Source: Anaeramoeba flamelloides
Lineage: Eukaryota; Metamonada; Anaeramoebidae
Assembly: GCA_027625915.1 (NCBI GenBank)
Contig: JANTQA010000033.1
Coordinates: forward strand, 4,898,001-4,962,000
Length of the DNA: 64,000 nt
Reading direction: 5' to 3'
This document shows, piece after piece, positions 1 through 11,476 of this stretch (position 1 is the stretch's first letter; every line of letters starts with the position of its first letter). The notes under the pieces are model-generated. The model was not told the DNA's origin and did not search any database. It saw nothing but the letters and a program-made list of their open reading frames with translations. A program made the position numbers and the translations under genes.

Positions 1-997
1 AAAGGCAAGTCGCCCCTCCAGATAGCCTGTGCAAAGGGATATTTACAAGCCGTTCAAATCTTAGTTGAGTTTGAAGACTGTGATATCAATAACCAAGACA
101 CCATCGGCTGCACGGCCCTTCATTCCGCTGCAAGAAACGGGTTTTCCGAAATTGCGCAGATCTTGGTCGAAAACGGAGCAGATCCGTTTTTGACTGATAA
201 CAATGGGCAAACAGCAACGGATTTGGCAAGGCTATTTGAACAGCCAGAATGTGTGCATACCTTGGAATACTTTTTATTATTTTCCCCTTTAAATAAAAAT
301 AATGATGAAAAGGAAACCTTGAAAAAAATCCAAACAAACAAAATTGAAGATTATTTATATCAACCAAATTTCGACACTTTCAATAATGAAAATAAACAAA
401 ATAATAAAAAAATCCAAATTAAATTCCCATTTAGGATCCAAAATTTTACAAAAGATTTTTCCAAAGTGAAAACTTTTAATATTTGTGTGTTAGGACCGCA
501 CTATACGGGGAAAACTAAACTTGTGGATAGGTTCTGCTTCCCGACTTATTTTGACGAATATGTACCTGGCATCGAAAGGAAAAGAAAAAAATTTGTGATT
601 GTCGACGGGAAGGAAATGCTCTTAAATATATTGGACACAAGCGGGAAAGAAGTTTATCACCCATTTTGGGAAAAATGGATTTCTCAGTCAGATGGATTTA
701 TTTTTACCACGTCAACCGATACATCGGTTAATGTATTTAAAGAACTCATCATGGATAAAATAATAAAATTAATTTGCAAGACCAAAAACATTAAAGATAT
801 TAAATTAATACCCTCAATAGTGATTGTCTGTAAGTGTGACTTGATGAATCAAAAAGATGAAGAAAAAAAAAATGAAATTGGTAATACTAATACTAATAAC
901 AAGAAAAAAAAAATCATCAACAACAACAATAATAATAATAATAACAATAACAATAATAATAATAATAACAACAACAACAATAATAATAATAATAATG

Positions 998-1032
<35 letters not shown>

Positions 1033-1884
1033 AACGATAATGAAAATAATAATATTGAAAATATTTATAAAATCTCTTCAAATCTTGCGAAAGAAATTTC
1101 CTCTCCATTTTTTAAAACTTCTGCAAAGAATAATGTTAACATTAATTCTATTTTCCAACAAATAGTTAATCAAATTTATAAATTAGATAACCGAGAAGAA
1201 TTAATCAAAAAAGAAGAAAAGGAATTAAAATTGAAAGAGGAAAATGAAAAAATTGAAAAAAGACAAAGAAGAATAGAAAGGTTAAATAAAAGAAAAAACC
1301 TTTCGAATAACCAACAAAAAAAGAAAAAAACTAGAAAATATTCTTTTGGTGGGAAATCAAAATACGGAATCATCCAAGGGAAAATAACATCAAATAAAAG
1401 CAATGGCAATAATGTCCAAAAAAAATATGGCATTGGCGGCGGTACTGGCGGCGGTGGTATCAGTGGCAGTGTTAGTGTTAGCAAAAACGAAAATAAGCAA
1501 ATTATCCCTTTTAAGCAAATCTTGGAAAATCAGGAATTTGAAGAAATATTTGAAATATTTTTAAAGTCAAGATATTGCGAAGAAAATTTATTATTTTACA
1601 GAGACGTAAATAAATTTAAATTAATTGATGAAAATGAAAAAGCTTTGATCGTGCTATCGGCTAAAAAAATCTTTAACGATTATGTTTCAACAGATTCAGA
1701 ATTTCAAATAAACATTGAAGGATCCGTAAGAGACCAAATCACACAAAAGGTTAAGAATTCAGAATTCGATAAAGAAATGTTCCAAAAGGCTTTTGATGCA
1801 GTTTTAGATATCCTATCAAGTGATAGCTACCCGGGCTTTGTTAATAGCAAACATTATGATCAACTTATTGAGAATATTAATTAG
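1..1884 (+). CDS. Ankyrin repeat - Ras-like GTPase - RGS domain protein (5' partial)
   Basis: The frame is open from base 1, so the N-terminus lies outside the window; 627 residues are visible. Order: about three ankyrin repeats (residues 1-95; TALHSAARNG is the clearest), then a Ras-superfamily G domain from about residue 158. G1 is GPHYTGKT near 165-172, G3 is DTSGKE near 212, G4 is CKCD at 277-280 and G5 is TSAK at 373-376. A long Asn run (nt 916-1050, mixed AAT/AAC codons) and other low complexity sit between G4 and G5. A basic linker and a Gly-rich patch follow. An RGS domain fills about 500-625, with the canonical SxxCEENLLFY helix. RGS domains normally act as GAPs on heterotrimeric G-alpha, so a membrane-signalling role is inferred. 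The canonical NKxD Asn is Cys here, which may weaken guanine specificity. The ankyrin part is clearly less AT-rich than the rest. Stop is TAG at 1882-1884. Confidence 0.9.
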
Positions 1885-2449
1885 TTTTTTTTTTTTTGTT
1901 TTTTTATTATTAATTTTTTATTTATTTAATAATCATTCATTCATAAATTTAATACAGTTAATTGTTTCTTCACTTTTATTTGTTTTAAGATTTTCTGTAA
2001 TATTTAATTCCATTACATTCCAATTTTTTTTTTGTTAAAAAAAAATAATTGGTTTTATTTTGAATTTTTGTTTTTTCTAGAAAGTACATCGTCTTTTACT
2101 CGCTTTATTTAAATCATATTGTCCAAAATGGATTTCAATTTAAATACAAAATAAATAAAAATTAAATTATTTTCAAGTTTATAATAATTAAATAATTATT
2201 TTATTAGAATAAATTATAGTTTAATAATGTTATCCTACGGGAAAATACTCAAAAACTCTTTAATCTGACTAATCAAAATTATGAAATTTATTGTTCTTGT
2301 CAAGAATTTTTCATCAAAGCTTTTATGGTGAGAAAACTTAAAGTGATAAAGAAAAAATTGAAAATAAAAAATTGAAAATAAAAAATTCCTATAATAGTTA
2401 AAAAAATATACAAATTCTGGTACATAGTTTCCCACTCTTCGGGGGTAGT
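1885..2449. other. AT-rich spacer after the RGS gene
   Basis: T-rich 3' flank, then unremarkable AT-rich sequence. A short minus-strand frame (about 2300-2491, reading TPEEWETMYQNLYIF) has a protein-like start but no recognisable domain. It may be decayed repeat sequence next to the hairpin family that follows. Confidence 0.4.
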
Positions 2450-2830
2450 TTTTAATTTTTTTTTTAATTCAAAAGAATTTAGTAAAATCAAAGATTTTAC
2501 TCCATTCTTTTAAATTAAAAAAATCCTAACGACAGTGAAATGCCAATTTATTAGTCATAGTTTGTGGAATCTTATTTATTACTGATAATCTTTCTATCGG
2601 GTTTTTACTTCTCCTGTTTAAGGATGAAGTGTTGTCACGTGCCGCAGAGTGCCTAGGTTTTTTTTTAATTTGAGAAATAAAAAGAAAATTTATGAAATTT
2701 TCTGTTTATTTCTCAGATTAAAAAAAGGCTAACGGTGATTTTCCAGAATTCGAAATAATATAGTAAAATCAAGGAGATGCTACCCAATTCTTCCAAATCA
2801 TGGTAAAATTAACGATAGTGGATAATTTTT
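2450..2830. repeat. Hairpin-repeat family H, copy 1
   Basis: Two imperfect stem-loops lie here: one around 2470-2512 (AGTAAAATC paired with GATTTTACT), and one around 2658-2727, where arms of about 33 nt pair across a short loop and include AAATAAAAAGAAAATTT. The same blocks (CCTAGGTTTTTTT, GTAAAATCAAAGA-like, GCCGCAGAGTGCC-like) recur near 12.6-13.6 kb and 51.9-52.4 kb, so this is a dispersed foldback-type repeat. Confidence 0.55.
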
Positions 2831-3800
2831 AATTTGGTCAAGTAAATCATATAATATTTTTTTACTTTATATTTTAATTATTTTTTTTCTTCTCTATTTT
2901 TTATTTCGTTAATTTTCTTTGATTAATCCCCTCTCACAATAAATTATAGATTAAATTATTGTTTCAAATATTTCTACAATTTTATCTCAAAGTCTGTTTG
3001 GTTATTTTTTTAATGTCTCGTTTTTTAAAAAAAAAAGATTTTTCTTTCACATCAGAATAGCCTGATAAAAATAAAAAAAAAAAAAATAACTTTACAACTA
3101 ATTATTTAATTATACATATTACCTTCTCATTTGTATTATTATTTTTTTAATGTTTGATTTTTTTATTTTCTATCTAAAAATGGATTCTGCGTATCGTTTT
3201 CATGTATTTGTCTTTATTATTAAGGAATTTTTTTCTTTAAATACTTTATTATTTATGAAAAAAAAATCATTATTTTACTTTAAAATGTATAAATATCCCT
3301 TAATAACGGATTGACTTAAATATCATCAAGTTTAATAGAATAGATTTAAAAGAATATTAATTTGATAATATATTTATTTTGTTATTTATCTTTAAGCCAA
3401 ATTTAAATTATAAAAATAGTTGAAATAATTCAAAGATAAAAGTAATTATTATTTGTATTTTTTTTTGATATTGGTTAAAAGATAATTATTCATTTTTGAA
3501 AATTTTTAAAAGATTTATAATATTTTGATTTTTTTAAATAAGAATTTTGATAGCAATAATAGTAATTCAAAATAAAAATAGTTGATTTATTAATAATTAC
3601 TATTAGATAATATTCTAAATTTCATGATTAATAAAATAAGCTAATATTGAGAAATTTTCATTTTTTTTTTCCAACAAATTATCAATAAATATTAAATCAA
3701 GAGAAAAGGTAAATTTATTTTTTTATTCCAAAATTAGAAATTTTAGTATGTATTATTTCCAAAAACTTCAATTTAAGTAATAAAAAATCATTAAAAAAAA

Positions 3801-3833
3801 TAATATATATATATATATATATAGATATATATA
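3801..3833. repeat. TA microsatellite
   Basis: Alternating TA run with one GA interruption. Confidence 0.9.
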
Positions 3834-5196
3834 AAATAATTTCATTTATTAAATGGGAATTAAACAAATATAAACTTTTTTATAGATAAAATAATTAACT
3901 CTTAAATTAAAAAAAAAATTCTAAAATAACCTTAAAATATTATTCTAAGAAAATAAAATAATTTTCTTAAAAACAAAGAATAACTTTTTTTTTTGAATTT
4001 TGCTATTAGTAAAAATTTGAAAAAAATATTTGTGAAAATAGAATTTATTAACCTAAATCAATCCAGGTATTTGAAAATAAGTGCTGACGTATGTAATATT
4101 ATTCAATAATATGGTTTATTTTATTTCTAGTTTTTAAAAAGTCAAATATTAAAATAAAGTTTAAATCAAAATAAAAACAAATATTTATTATAATTATTAG
4201 AAAGAAGTGTAAATTACCTTCGAGTTGACCTTATATAGCGATTTACTTTCAGAAATTTAAGCATAAAATCTTAAATTTCATGATTATCAATTAATGATAA
4301 TGAATTTAAGACTATCATAGTTAAAATCATCTTATTAAGATTTATATTTTTCAAATTTATTTTGAAATAATAATCTGTTATTTTCATAGGATTTGGATCA
4401 ACATAAAAATGATCAATATTTTATACTTTTTTCTTTTCATTCTTTGAACATAAAGGATAAAATTGATTGGAATTTTATTCGATTACATAGTAATATCTAT
4501 TTAAGAAATTTGAAAATATCCTGAATTATAGAATTGTTGATCCTGAAGGATAAATTTAATAAAAAAAATCAATTATTCATCATACTCCGACCAATGACCA
4601 AATAATTCAACTTTAAAAATAATTCTCTGTTGAAAATACTGCCAAATTTTACAAAGAAAAAAAAAATATTTTTTTTTTAAAATTTATATTTAATTTTTAA
4701 TTATTTTTAACATCAGTTTATAATAAAAAATATATATTGCTATTGAATGATCAGCATTGCACAAAACAAATTTTCTATATGATAATAAAATATCTTTTAT
4801 AATAAAAAAATTATTTATTAAAGCATTTTAGGCAATGTTGCGGGTGCAAAGGGACCCAAAAAAATTTACAGTAAAAAGTAAATGTTTTGATCATTAAAAA
4901 TAGGAATTTTTTGATGTCAATACCAACTTTTCAAAAATAAAAAAAAAAATTTTTCTTCTACAAAATTCCGATTGTAAAATAATAAAATCACAATAATCAA
5001 GAAAGAATTTTTTTAAATGTTGAAAATTTTTTTTTATCGCTATTTTTTTATTGTAAGTACGTATACAATTTTTAATTATAAAATTTTCTTTCAAAGATAA
5101 TTTTTTATAAAGTTTATATCTTGTAATCCTTTCATAACAATTCAAATTCAAATTTTTATTTCAAAGGCAATTAAGTTATTTGATGTTCTAAGATTT

Positions 5197-5197
<1 letters not shown>

Positions 5198-5236
<39 letters not shown>
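5198..5236. repeat. TA microsatellite
   Basis: About 19 uninterrupted TA units, just downstream of the stop of the minus-strand 7TM gene. Confidence 0.95.
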
Positions 5237-5241
<5 letters not shown>

Positions 5242-5380
5242 TGAATAAAGAATAAAATTTTAATTATTTAAAAGTTATTTGTATTTTTATTATTTTAATT
5301 TTATTTATAATTTTATTCAAGAAATTTTATTTATTAATATTAAAAAGGTTTGATGTAAATTTATATTTATTTAGTTTATT

Positions 5381-8300
5381 TTAATTTGATGAATTAGATA
5401 AATCCCCAAAAAACATTTCTTCTTCTGTTTCTTCGTCTTTATTACTATAAATTGGTTCATTTTGGTCGACATTATTTGTGGGTATAGATACAACTTTTAT
5501 AATAAATTAAAATAAATAAATAAATAAGTAAATAATAAAAAGATTTAGTTTATGAAAAAAATAAAAAAAAAAAAAAAAAAAAAAGGAGATATGGTGATTA
5601 TATATGTTGAGAATGCTTGTTTTTAAGTAAAATTTTTCATGAAATATTTTATACTCATTCTACGTATATCCAAATTATAATACATTATAATTCATTTTGC
5701 ATTTTTTGTTTAATTCTCAAGAGGTATTCTGAAATGAAATTTTAATTTTTTTCTCAAAATTTAATAAAAATAGCACTTTCCATAATACACTTTGAATAAA
5801 CAATGATAATTATTAATAGTTGATTCGGCACTGTAACAGAATTAAAAATAATTTTGATCATTGAATTTTTTCTATTTTTTTTTATAAGTTTAAAATTTGA
5901 TAGTTAATAATTTTGTAATCTACAAAATAATAAGAATTCCATTTTCTTTTATTCAACAATTAATTTTTAAATCTTTGAGGATTCTTTTTGTTTAATATTT
6001 GGGAAAAATTTCTCCAAAAGAAATTTCGATTTTTGAAATTAATTTTTTACTAGATCCAAGATTTTTATCTATTCACTTAAATCAAATGTGCTTAGTCTGC
6101 CCAAAAAAAAAATTGGTATTAATTTTCGTCTTGGCAATAAACAAGTATTTTTGGTTAAAAAATGTATTTTACAAAGTATGAAAAAGTGATATTTTATCAC
6201 TATTTAAAACTTTTACTGAAAAAGTAATTTATTTTCAAATCACAGAAATCACAGAAACCTAAAATGTTATAGTTTATGATAATTTCAAAGTTATCATTTG
6301 CAAATACGCCATGTAAAACTAAACTAAAATTCAAAATTTTCCATACTGTTAAAACGGTTAAAAGAATCACAATAATACAATTTCATTCAAATTGCGATTA
6401 ATTTTGATTTTTGTAAAATATGAAAATCATTTTTTCTTCTTTTCATTTTTAGTTTTCATTTTTTTTTTGAATTACGTAACTTGTTTTGTTCGATAAAAAT
6501 ATTTTTTTTCAACTATTGATATTAGGTTAAAGTTGAGTTCTTTTGTTCAAAATAGAAGAACTCAAATAAAATTTGGTTGATGATATTCTAACGATTTGAT
6601 CGATCAATACTGCTAATAGAATATTTAAAAAAAGTTACCAATTCATTTTTTTGACAAAATAAAACCTATCAACAAATTCACTTAAACCAGAAATTTTCAG
6701 GTCTCTCTAACAATTAATTTAAAAATCTTTATTTTTTCCACTCTTTATTCTTTTCTTTCTATCATTTTTTCACCACTTCTTTATTTTTTATTCTTTCTTT
6801 TCTTTTTTTTTTTTTTTTAGAAAACTAAATTAAGATTCAAATACTTCTGATGACTGTATCTATTCTAGATACTCTTTGAATTAGAAGTCTCAAATTTAGT
6901 CACTTAAAAATTCTCTCTTTAACAGATTAGATGAGGTTTCATCTAACCCTTAACAATAAATCCAATTCATTTTTTTATAATGGGTTGAATAGATACATAT
7001 ACAGATGGGAAAAGGGAGTAAATTCTAAATTATTTCCATGCTGTAATAAAAAAGTTGATTACATAGACCACTTTATCTGGGACTGTGAAAAATATGAGAG
7101 AACCAGGAAACACTGGAAAAATCAAACTCAAAAAAATCAAGAGTTTTGACTAGAACATAATAGTCAAAAAAAGACACAGATGAATTATTGAGAAAAATGA
7201 ACATAAAAGAAATCTATGACATTGCCATAGAATATCTTTTGGCCAACATGACTCAACACGCAATAAGGAAAAAGGAGCTCAAGACAAAATAAAACCTATC
7301 AGCAAATTCACTTAAACCATAAAACTCCAGGTCTCTCACAATAATTAATTTTAAACTCTTTATTTTTTCCACTCTTCATTCTTTTCTTTCTATCATTTTT
7401 TACCACTTCTTTATTTTTTATTCTTTCTTTTCTTTTTTTTTTTTTTTTAGAAAACTAAATTTAGATTCAAATACTTCTGATGACTGTATCTATTAGATAC
7501 TCTTTGAATTAGAAGTCTCAAATTAATTTACTTAAAAATTCTCTCTTTAACAGATTAGATGAAGTTTCATCTAACCCTTAACAATAAACCAATTCATTTT
7601 TTTGTTTTTCCCCTCTCCAATTTTTTTCACACACCGATAATTTATTAGTATTGATAATTATTAAGTTTTTTTTTTGTGTGTATTGTAATTTATAAACAAT
7701 TATTAACATTTCAATTAGTGAATGATTCTAATTTGGTGTTTCTTCGAGAATTGGTTAAATAAGTTTTTTTTTTTTCAAAAATTGAATTTTGGTGTTTCTG
7801 TGATGTTAAAAATCTTGAATTGTAGTTTAATTTAAAATTAGTAAAACAACAAAGTGATCGAATTTACATGTGGGAAATAAAAATCAAAAAGTTATCAAAT
7901 TTTGATATTCAGATTTACCTTTTCAAAAAGAAATAAAAATACTCTCTCTTATTTTTAACTATTAGTGGAAAAGATGTTCATATATATTGGGGTTTTCCTG
8001 TTTTAAAGTTTGGTTTATTGGTGTAAAGCAGCTTGTTAAAAGCTTATAAATATTTGTTTGCAAAAATTATATTTTTTTTCTTTTTTGATTTTTTCAAACC
8101 TTTTTTAAAAGACGAGTTTTTTTTGAAGAATAATGTCTTTTTAAATTCAGTGTTCTGGATTCAAGTTAGTTTAGGAAATAATTTTATTGAATTTTCTCTA
8201 AAAAGCAAATTAAAATTTCAAATACATTTTCTCTTTGATTTTGAACAAGAAGAGTAGACAAATTTGAGAAGAGATCAAAAAAGGATTCAAGATATTTTAC

Positions 8301-11102
8301 ATTTTAAGTTTGAAGAAATGAAAACTTCTACCACTTTGAGTTTTCTCGTAGTTATTTTTCATTAAATCCCTTTTGGAAAATTCACGAATATTTATTATCT
8401 ATTTGGTTTTATAAAGTAACTCCAAAGATAGGGTCTAATGAAAAAAATTATTATTGAGATTCAATTAACACTTTACTATTGAAAAAATAGAGTTTTTAAA
8501 ATGGAAAAGTAAGATGTATTTTCTAAAAGAAAAATTAAATAATTAGTGCCAAAATGGAGGATTCAACACAACAAAAGTTTTTCAAATACTACTATGTGTT
8601 GCAAAATAGATGGAACAAAATTTTCATTCAGCTTTCCAAAAAAAGATTTTATAAATCGGGCTACATTTGGACTTATTAATTCTTGAAACCTAGTTTAAAT
8701 TATTAATTTCCCTTTTAGAATTGGTTGCTTATGTGATATTATTTTAATTCTTGAAATGTGTGTTTTTTGGAAAGATGAATGAAGATTTTGATCTTTTTAT
8801 TTTACAATTAACAGTATCTTTTGGGAAAAGGTTTTTTCTTTGATCGATTGGTTTTTAAAAATTTGTTGAAAAAAATTGACTCTTTTTGAGGATCTCCAAA
8901 ACTACATTGGTTTGGATAATAAAGAAGATTTAAAAAGTGTTTGTTGTTTTGATTGGAAATAATATAATGAATTATTCTTTGAAGTTAATTTATTTCTTCT
9001 TTGAATTGATTTTAACTTTTCGTTTTATGTGATTTCTGTGATTCGATTAGAGTCAGTTCCACTTTTAATGCACAAACTTTAACGAAATTTAAAGCATAAA
9101 TAAAAATCTCAAATTAAGGCACAAAATTCAGATTCTTGTAAAATAAATTGTAATAAAAAAAAATTCAAATTTTGTACCTTAAGGTTCGAGTCATTACGGT
9201 GAAATTTTTTTTTCTCAAAGGGAAAAAAACTTTTTAGTATTTTTTATGAGGACCTAACACCAATCAAAAACCAACCAACCTATGATGTATGATCGATCTC
9301 CAAAAATCAACAACTAAAGATGAGGACATTTTTAGAAAAAAGCGCCAAAGAGCGACACTCAATTTCCAATTAGAATGGTTGTGAATTTCAATTTCAAAAA
9401 CAACTATATCAGTTTTGAAGTGTCGCTCTTTGGCGCTTTTTGAGATCTCGGTGACTTTTTTTTTTCTTTTTTTTCATTTTCCAAATGAGTTATTTTTTAT
9501 CCATTGAATATTACAAAATCCTTACTTGGTCAAATTTAGAGGGTTACAAAATAACCACAAATCAGAATAAATCGAATTAAATTGATTGCGAACTTCAAGA
9601 AAGCAATTTGTTTTAAATTAAAGAAATTTAACCATTTGGAAATAAAAAATGAGAAAAGATGAATTTTTTTTTTAAATTTTGATTTTTTGAAATTGAGAAC
9701 TCTTTTTAACTTATTTTTCTTCTTTGAATTTTTTGTCAAAGAGATCCAATGAAATTTTTTATTTGTTATTTGAATTTTGTCAACCAAAAGAAGGGGTATT
9801 TCACAATACCCTTTTGGGCCTCACGTCACCCCCCTGAGTATGGAGTACATTCACGGTAAATGACTTGACCCTTAATTTGAGATTTTTTTGTGCCTTAAAT
9901 TTCGTTGAAAGTTTGTGTCTGAAAAGTGGAACTGACCGTAATGTTCTCGAATTAAAAATACTTTAGAACTTTTTTTTCCTCTGTTATGCTTTTAATCCCA
10001 AATGGTTAGCATGAAATAATCTTTGTTGGCTAAGGTGTTGTACTTGAATCTTTATATCACGTAAAATATGAATGGTCCTTCAATAAAAGAAATTCAAAAA
10101 AAGAAAGACTGAAAAAGAAAAAAGAAAAAAGGAAAAATATTGAAACTTGAAAAAAAATTACTTTTTTTAGTTGATTCAGGAACAAACACAAAAAACAGAA
10201 TTAAGCAGGGTGGGATCAGTTCAGCAACAAGGTAATAAAACACAAGATAAATACCGATTTGTAAGTTTGATAATTTGCTATGGTAGATGACATATAAGGT
10301 TAAAGCAGGAATCCTAATTAAATGGAGGAGTGTACAAACAAAGATTGTTCGAAAAATTGTTTTAATTTTCTTGTGAAGAAAGATAAACTGACGGGGTGGC
10401 ATTAATTGGTTTAGCCTCCAAGCAGACAACAACAAGCCTAGAGCACAAATGAAATAAATTACATTTGAAACAACTGTCCAAACGATTCGTTTATCAGTCG
10501 TGGTCCTGACAATAATTGTTACAGCCAACACCATAACGATTAGACAAATAAAAAAGATCAATAGTTTTTTTGTTAATTTTCTTGAGAAGGATTCATCAAA
10601 ACTTTTGATTCGATAATACATCTTGGCACTATTCAAATTGTTAAGTTTTTGAGTAATATAAATCAGAAAAATTCAAGAGATTTTTAGCGCAAAACCCGAT
10701 AAAACGATCGTGTTTTTTTTTTTTTTTGTTTTTTTCTCAAGAAAAAGAAAGAAAAGAATCATTTGAGAAAAGAAGGAAAGAAGGCGATTTTTGTCGATGT
10801 GCTTACAGAGCAAAAACAAGAATTAAGAAAGCAACCACAAAAAAATCGGCCAAAACCCCTCCAAAAGTATTAAACCAGACTTTTTGGGCAACTCCCTTAA
10901 ATAGCATAATACCACCAAGGTACATTATCCGACACAGCGATCCTAGGATAACCAAAATGAAAAAGCATTTTTGATACAATAATGGCTTTTGTGAAGAAAA
11001 AATTAGATACAGTCTATAAACACAAAGTAACGCCATTAGAAATAACAGAGTATTTATAGTGATCATAGAAACATAGATTTCTGTTGGCACAAGAAACTTC
11101 AT
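5381..11102 (-). CDS. THH1/TOM1/TOM3-like seven-transmembrane protein, three exons
   Basis: Model: complement(5381..5493, 10162..10628, 10807..11102), 291 residues, close to plant TOM1 (about 290). Exon 1 holds three hydrophobic segments. Exon 2 resumes with LAKMYYRIKSF, the family's post-TM3 block, and carries TM4-TM7 ending with YYLVAELIPPCLILFF, which matches the TOM1 C-terminal signature. Intron 1 is 178 nt (GTAAGC...ATAG). Exon 3 encodes an acidic cytoplasmic tail (KDEETEEEMFFGD). It is joined across a 4.7 kb intron (GTAATT...AAAAG) because the phases match and the total length fits the family; this join is inference. Without it, exon 2 reads through to a stop at 10094, or a 53-nt intron gives another short tail. 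TOM1-family proteins are multi-pass endomembrane or vacuolar proteins. The Met at 11102 was chosen because upstream in-frame sequence runs into a likely acceptor (TTTTTTTTCAG). The gene is divergent from the small membrane gene at 11477. Confidence 0.75.
5494..6319. other. Intron sequence of the 7TM gene, upstream of the MITE cluster
   Basis: AT-rich sequence with a long A run near 5563-5584. No exon or structured element was seen, only the flank of the nested transposons that follow. Confidence 0.5.
6653..6961 (+). mobile_element. LINE copy L1, 3' UTR only (heavily 5'-truncated)
   Basis: Starts GACAAAATAAAACC, within the LINE 3' untranslated region, and ends in a stem-loop (TTAGATGAGGTTTCATCTAA) followed by AACAATAAA. 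It is flanked on both sides by the identical 15-mer CCAATTCATTTTTTT (6638-6652 and 6962-6976), a target-site duplication. About 90 percent similar by eye to the 3' ends at 7285-7588 and 42565-42858. Confidence 0.85.
6977..7588 (+). mobile_element. LINE copy L2, 3' end of ORF plus 3' UTR
   Basis: The first 170 nt encode the C-terminus of a non-LTR reverse transcriptase polyprotein. It has a zinc-finger-like C-x2-C-x8-H-x4-C block, with the first Cys replaced by Phe, followed by WDCEKYERTRKHW. After that the frame is broken. The 3' UTR and terminal stem-loop follow. It is flanked by CCAATTCATTTTTTT (6962-6976 and 7589-7603), so it inserted into the duplicated target of copy L1 or the reverse order. 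Dead copy. Confidence 0.85.
7830..9050. other. Intron sequence between the MITE and transposon E1
   Basis: AT-rich sequence; the short frames present (such as 8033-8257) are poly-Phe and Lys shadows. Nothing else was recognised. Confidence 0.5.
9052..9936. mobile_element. Non-autonomous DNA transposon, family E copy 1
   Basis: Terminal inverted repeats of about 60 nt: left GTCAGTTCCACTTTTAATGC and beyond, right its inverted match ending AAAAGTGGAACTGAC. The same terminus recurs at 43898, 51368 and 63952. Other copies begin TACAGTCAG, which suggests a TA-inserting Tc1/mariner-type element. The interior has no transposase; a minus frame at 9536-9787 has no recognised domain. A smaller palindromic element is nested at 9337-9441. 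Confidence 0.75.
9337..9441. mobile_element. Nested 105-bp MITE with perfect ends
   Basis: The inverted termini AAAAAGCGCCAAAGAGCGAC and its complement match without mismatch over about 23 nt, around a 60-nt centre. It is markedly less AT-rich than its surroundings and lies inside element E1. Confidence 0.75.
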
Positions 11103-11476
11103 TTGAATTCGTGATTTCAAGAAAAACAAAAAATCTGAAAAAAAATAAATCAAATCTTTTAGGATGATCTGTAAATTATCTCAATTGATACTTCTTCAAT
11201 AACTAAAAGTTTGGTTGTTGACTTGAAAGAGTGATGAGGAAAGATCATGTTTAAAATATAGGTTTTTTTTTCGCAAATTTGGGTTTGGTAAAGAATTTAT
11301 GGTACAAATTATCAGTCTTGGTCATTTTCTCACCAATTGTCATTGGAAAATTCTTAGAAACACAGAAAATTACTTTGGTTTCCTGTTACCAGTTTCTCAA
11401 TTTGATTATTAATTGTTGATTTTTCTTTTTTGAAGTAATATTGTGATGAAGTGTTTAAAAATTAAAATGTACCTAT

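Larger units (their letters stand above)
2831..5380. other. AT-rich intergenic stretch, no gene seen
   Basis: About 2.5 kb of very AT-rich DNA with T and A runs and two TA microsatellites. I found no splice-compatible coding exon and no structured RNA. A single islet near 4835-4860 (GTTGCGGGTGCAAAGGGACC) is less AT-rich but short and unexplained. Confidence 0.6.
6320..7829 (+). mobile_element. MITE subfamily B copy 1, interrupted by two LINE insertions
   Basis: The outer parts (6320-6652 and 7604-7829) are collinear with the uninterrupted copy at 29163-29702. The ends begin TAAACTAAAATTCAAAATTTT and close with a degraded inverted counterpart ending TAGTTTAA. The terminal sequence is related to family A, whose ends read TTTGGACACAC, a Tc1/mariner-like style with TA target duplication. 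No transposase frame is present, so the copy is non-autonomous. It lies in the large intron of the 7TM gene. Confidence 0.75.

Noticed and set aside
849-1108. Poly-Leu, poly-Cys/Tyr and poly-Ile/Thr frames over the Asn tract
   Set aside because: They are other-frame readings of the AAT/AAC run in the Ank-GTPase-RGS gene.
8033-8257. Plus frame of 74 codons in the 7TM intron
   Set aside because: Phe/Lys-rich composition expected from AT-rich DNA, with no splice or domain support.
10094-10161. Read-through C-terminus of TOM1-like exon 2 (Phe-rich)
   Set aside because: Begins exactly at a GTAATT donor and reads a pyrimidine tract; the exon at 5381-5493 gives the expected family length.
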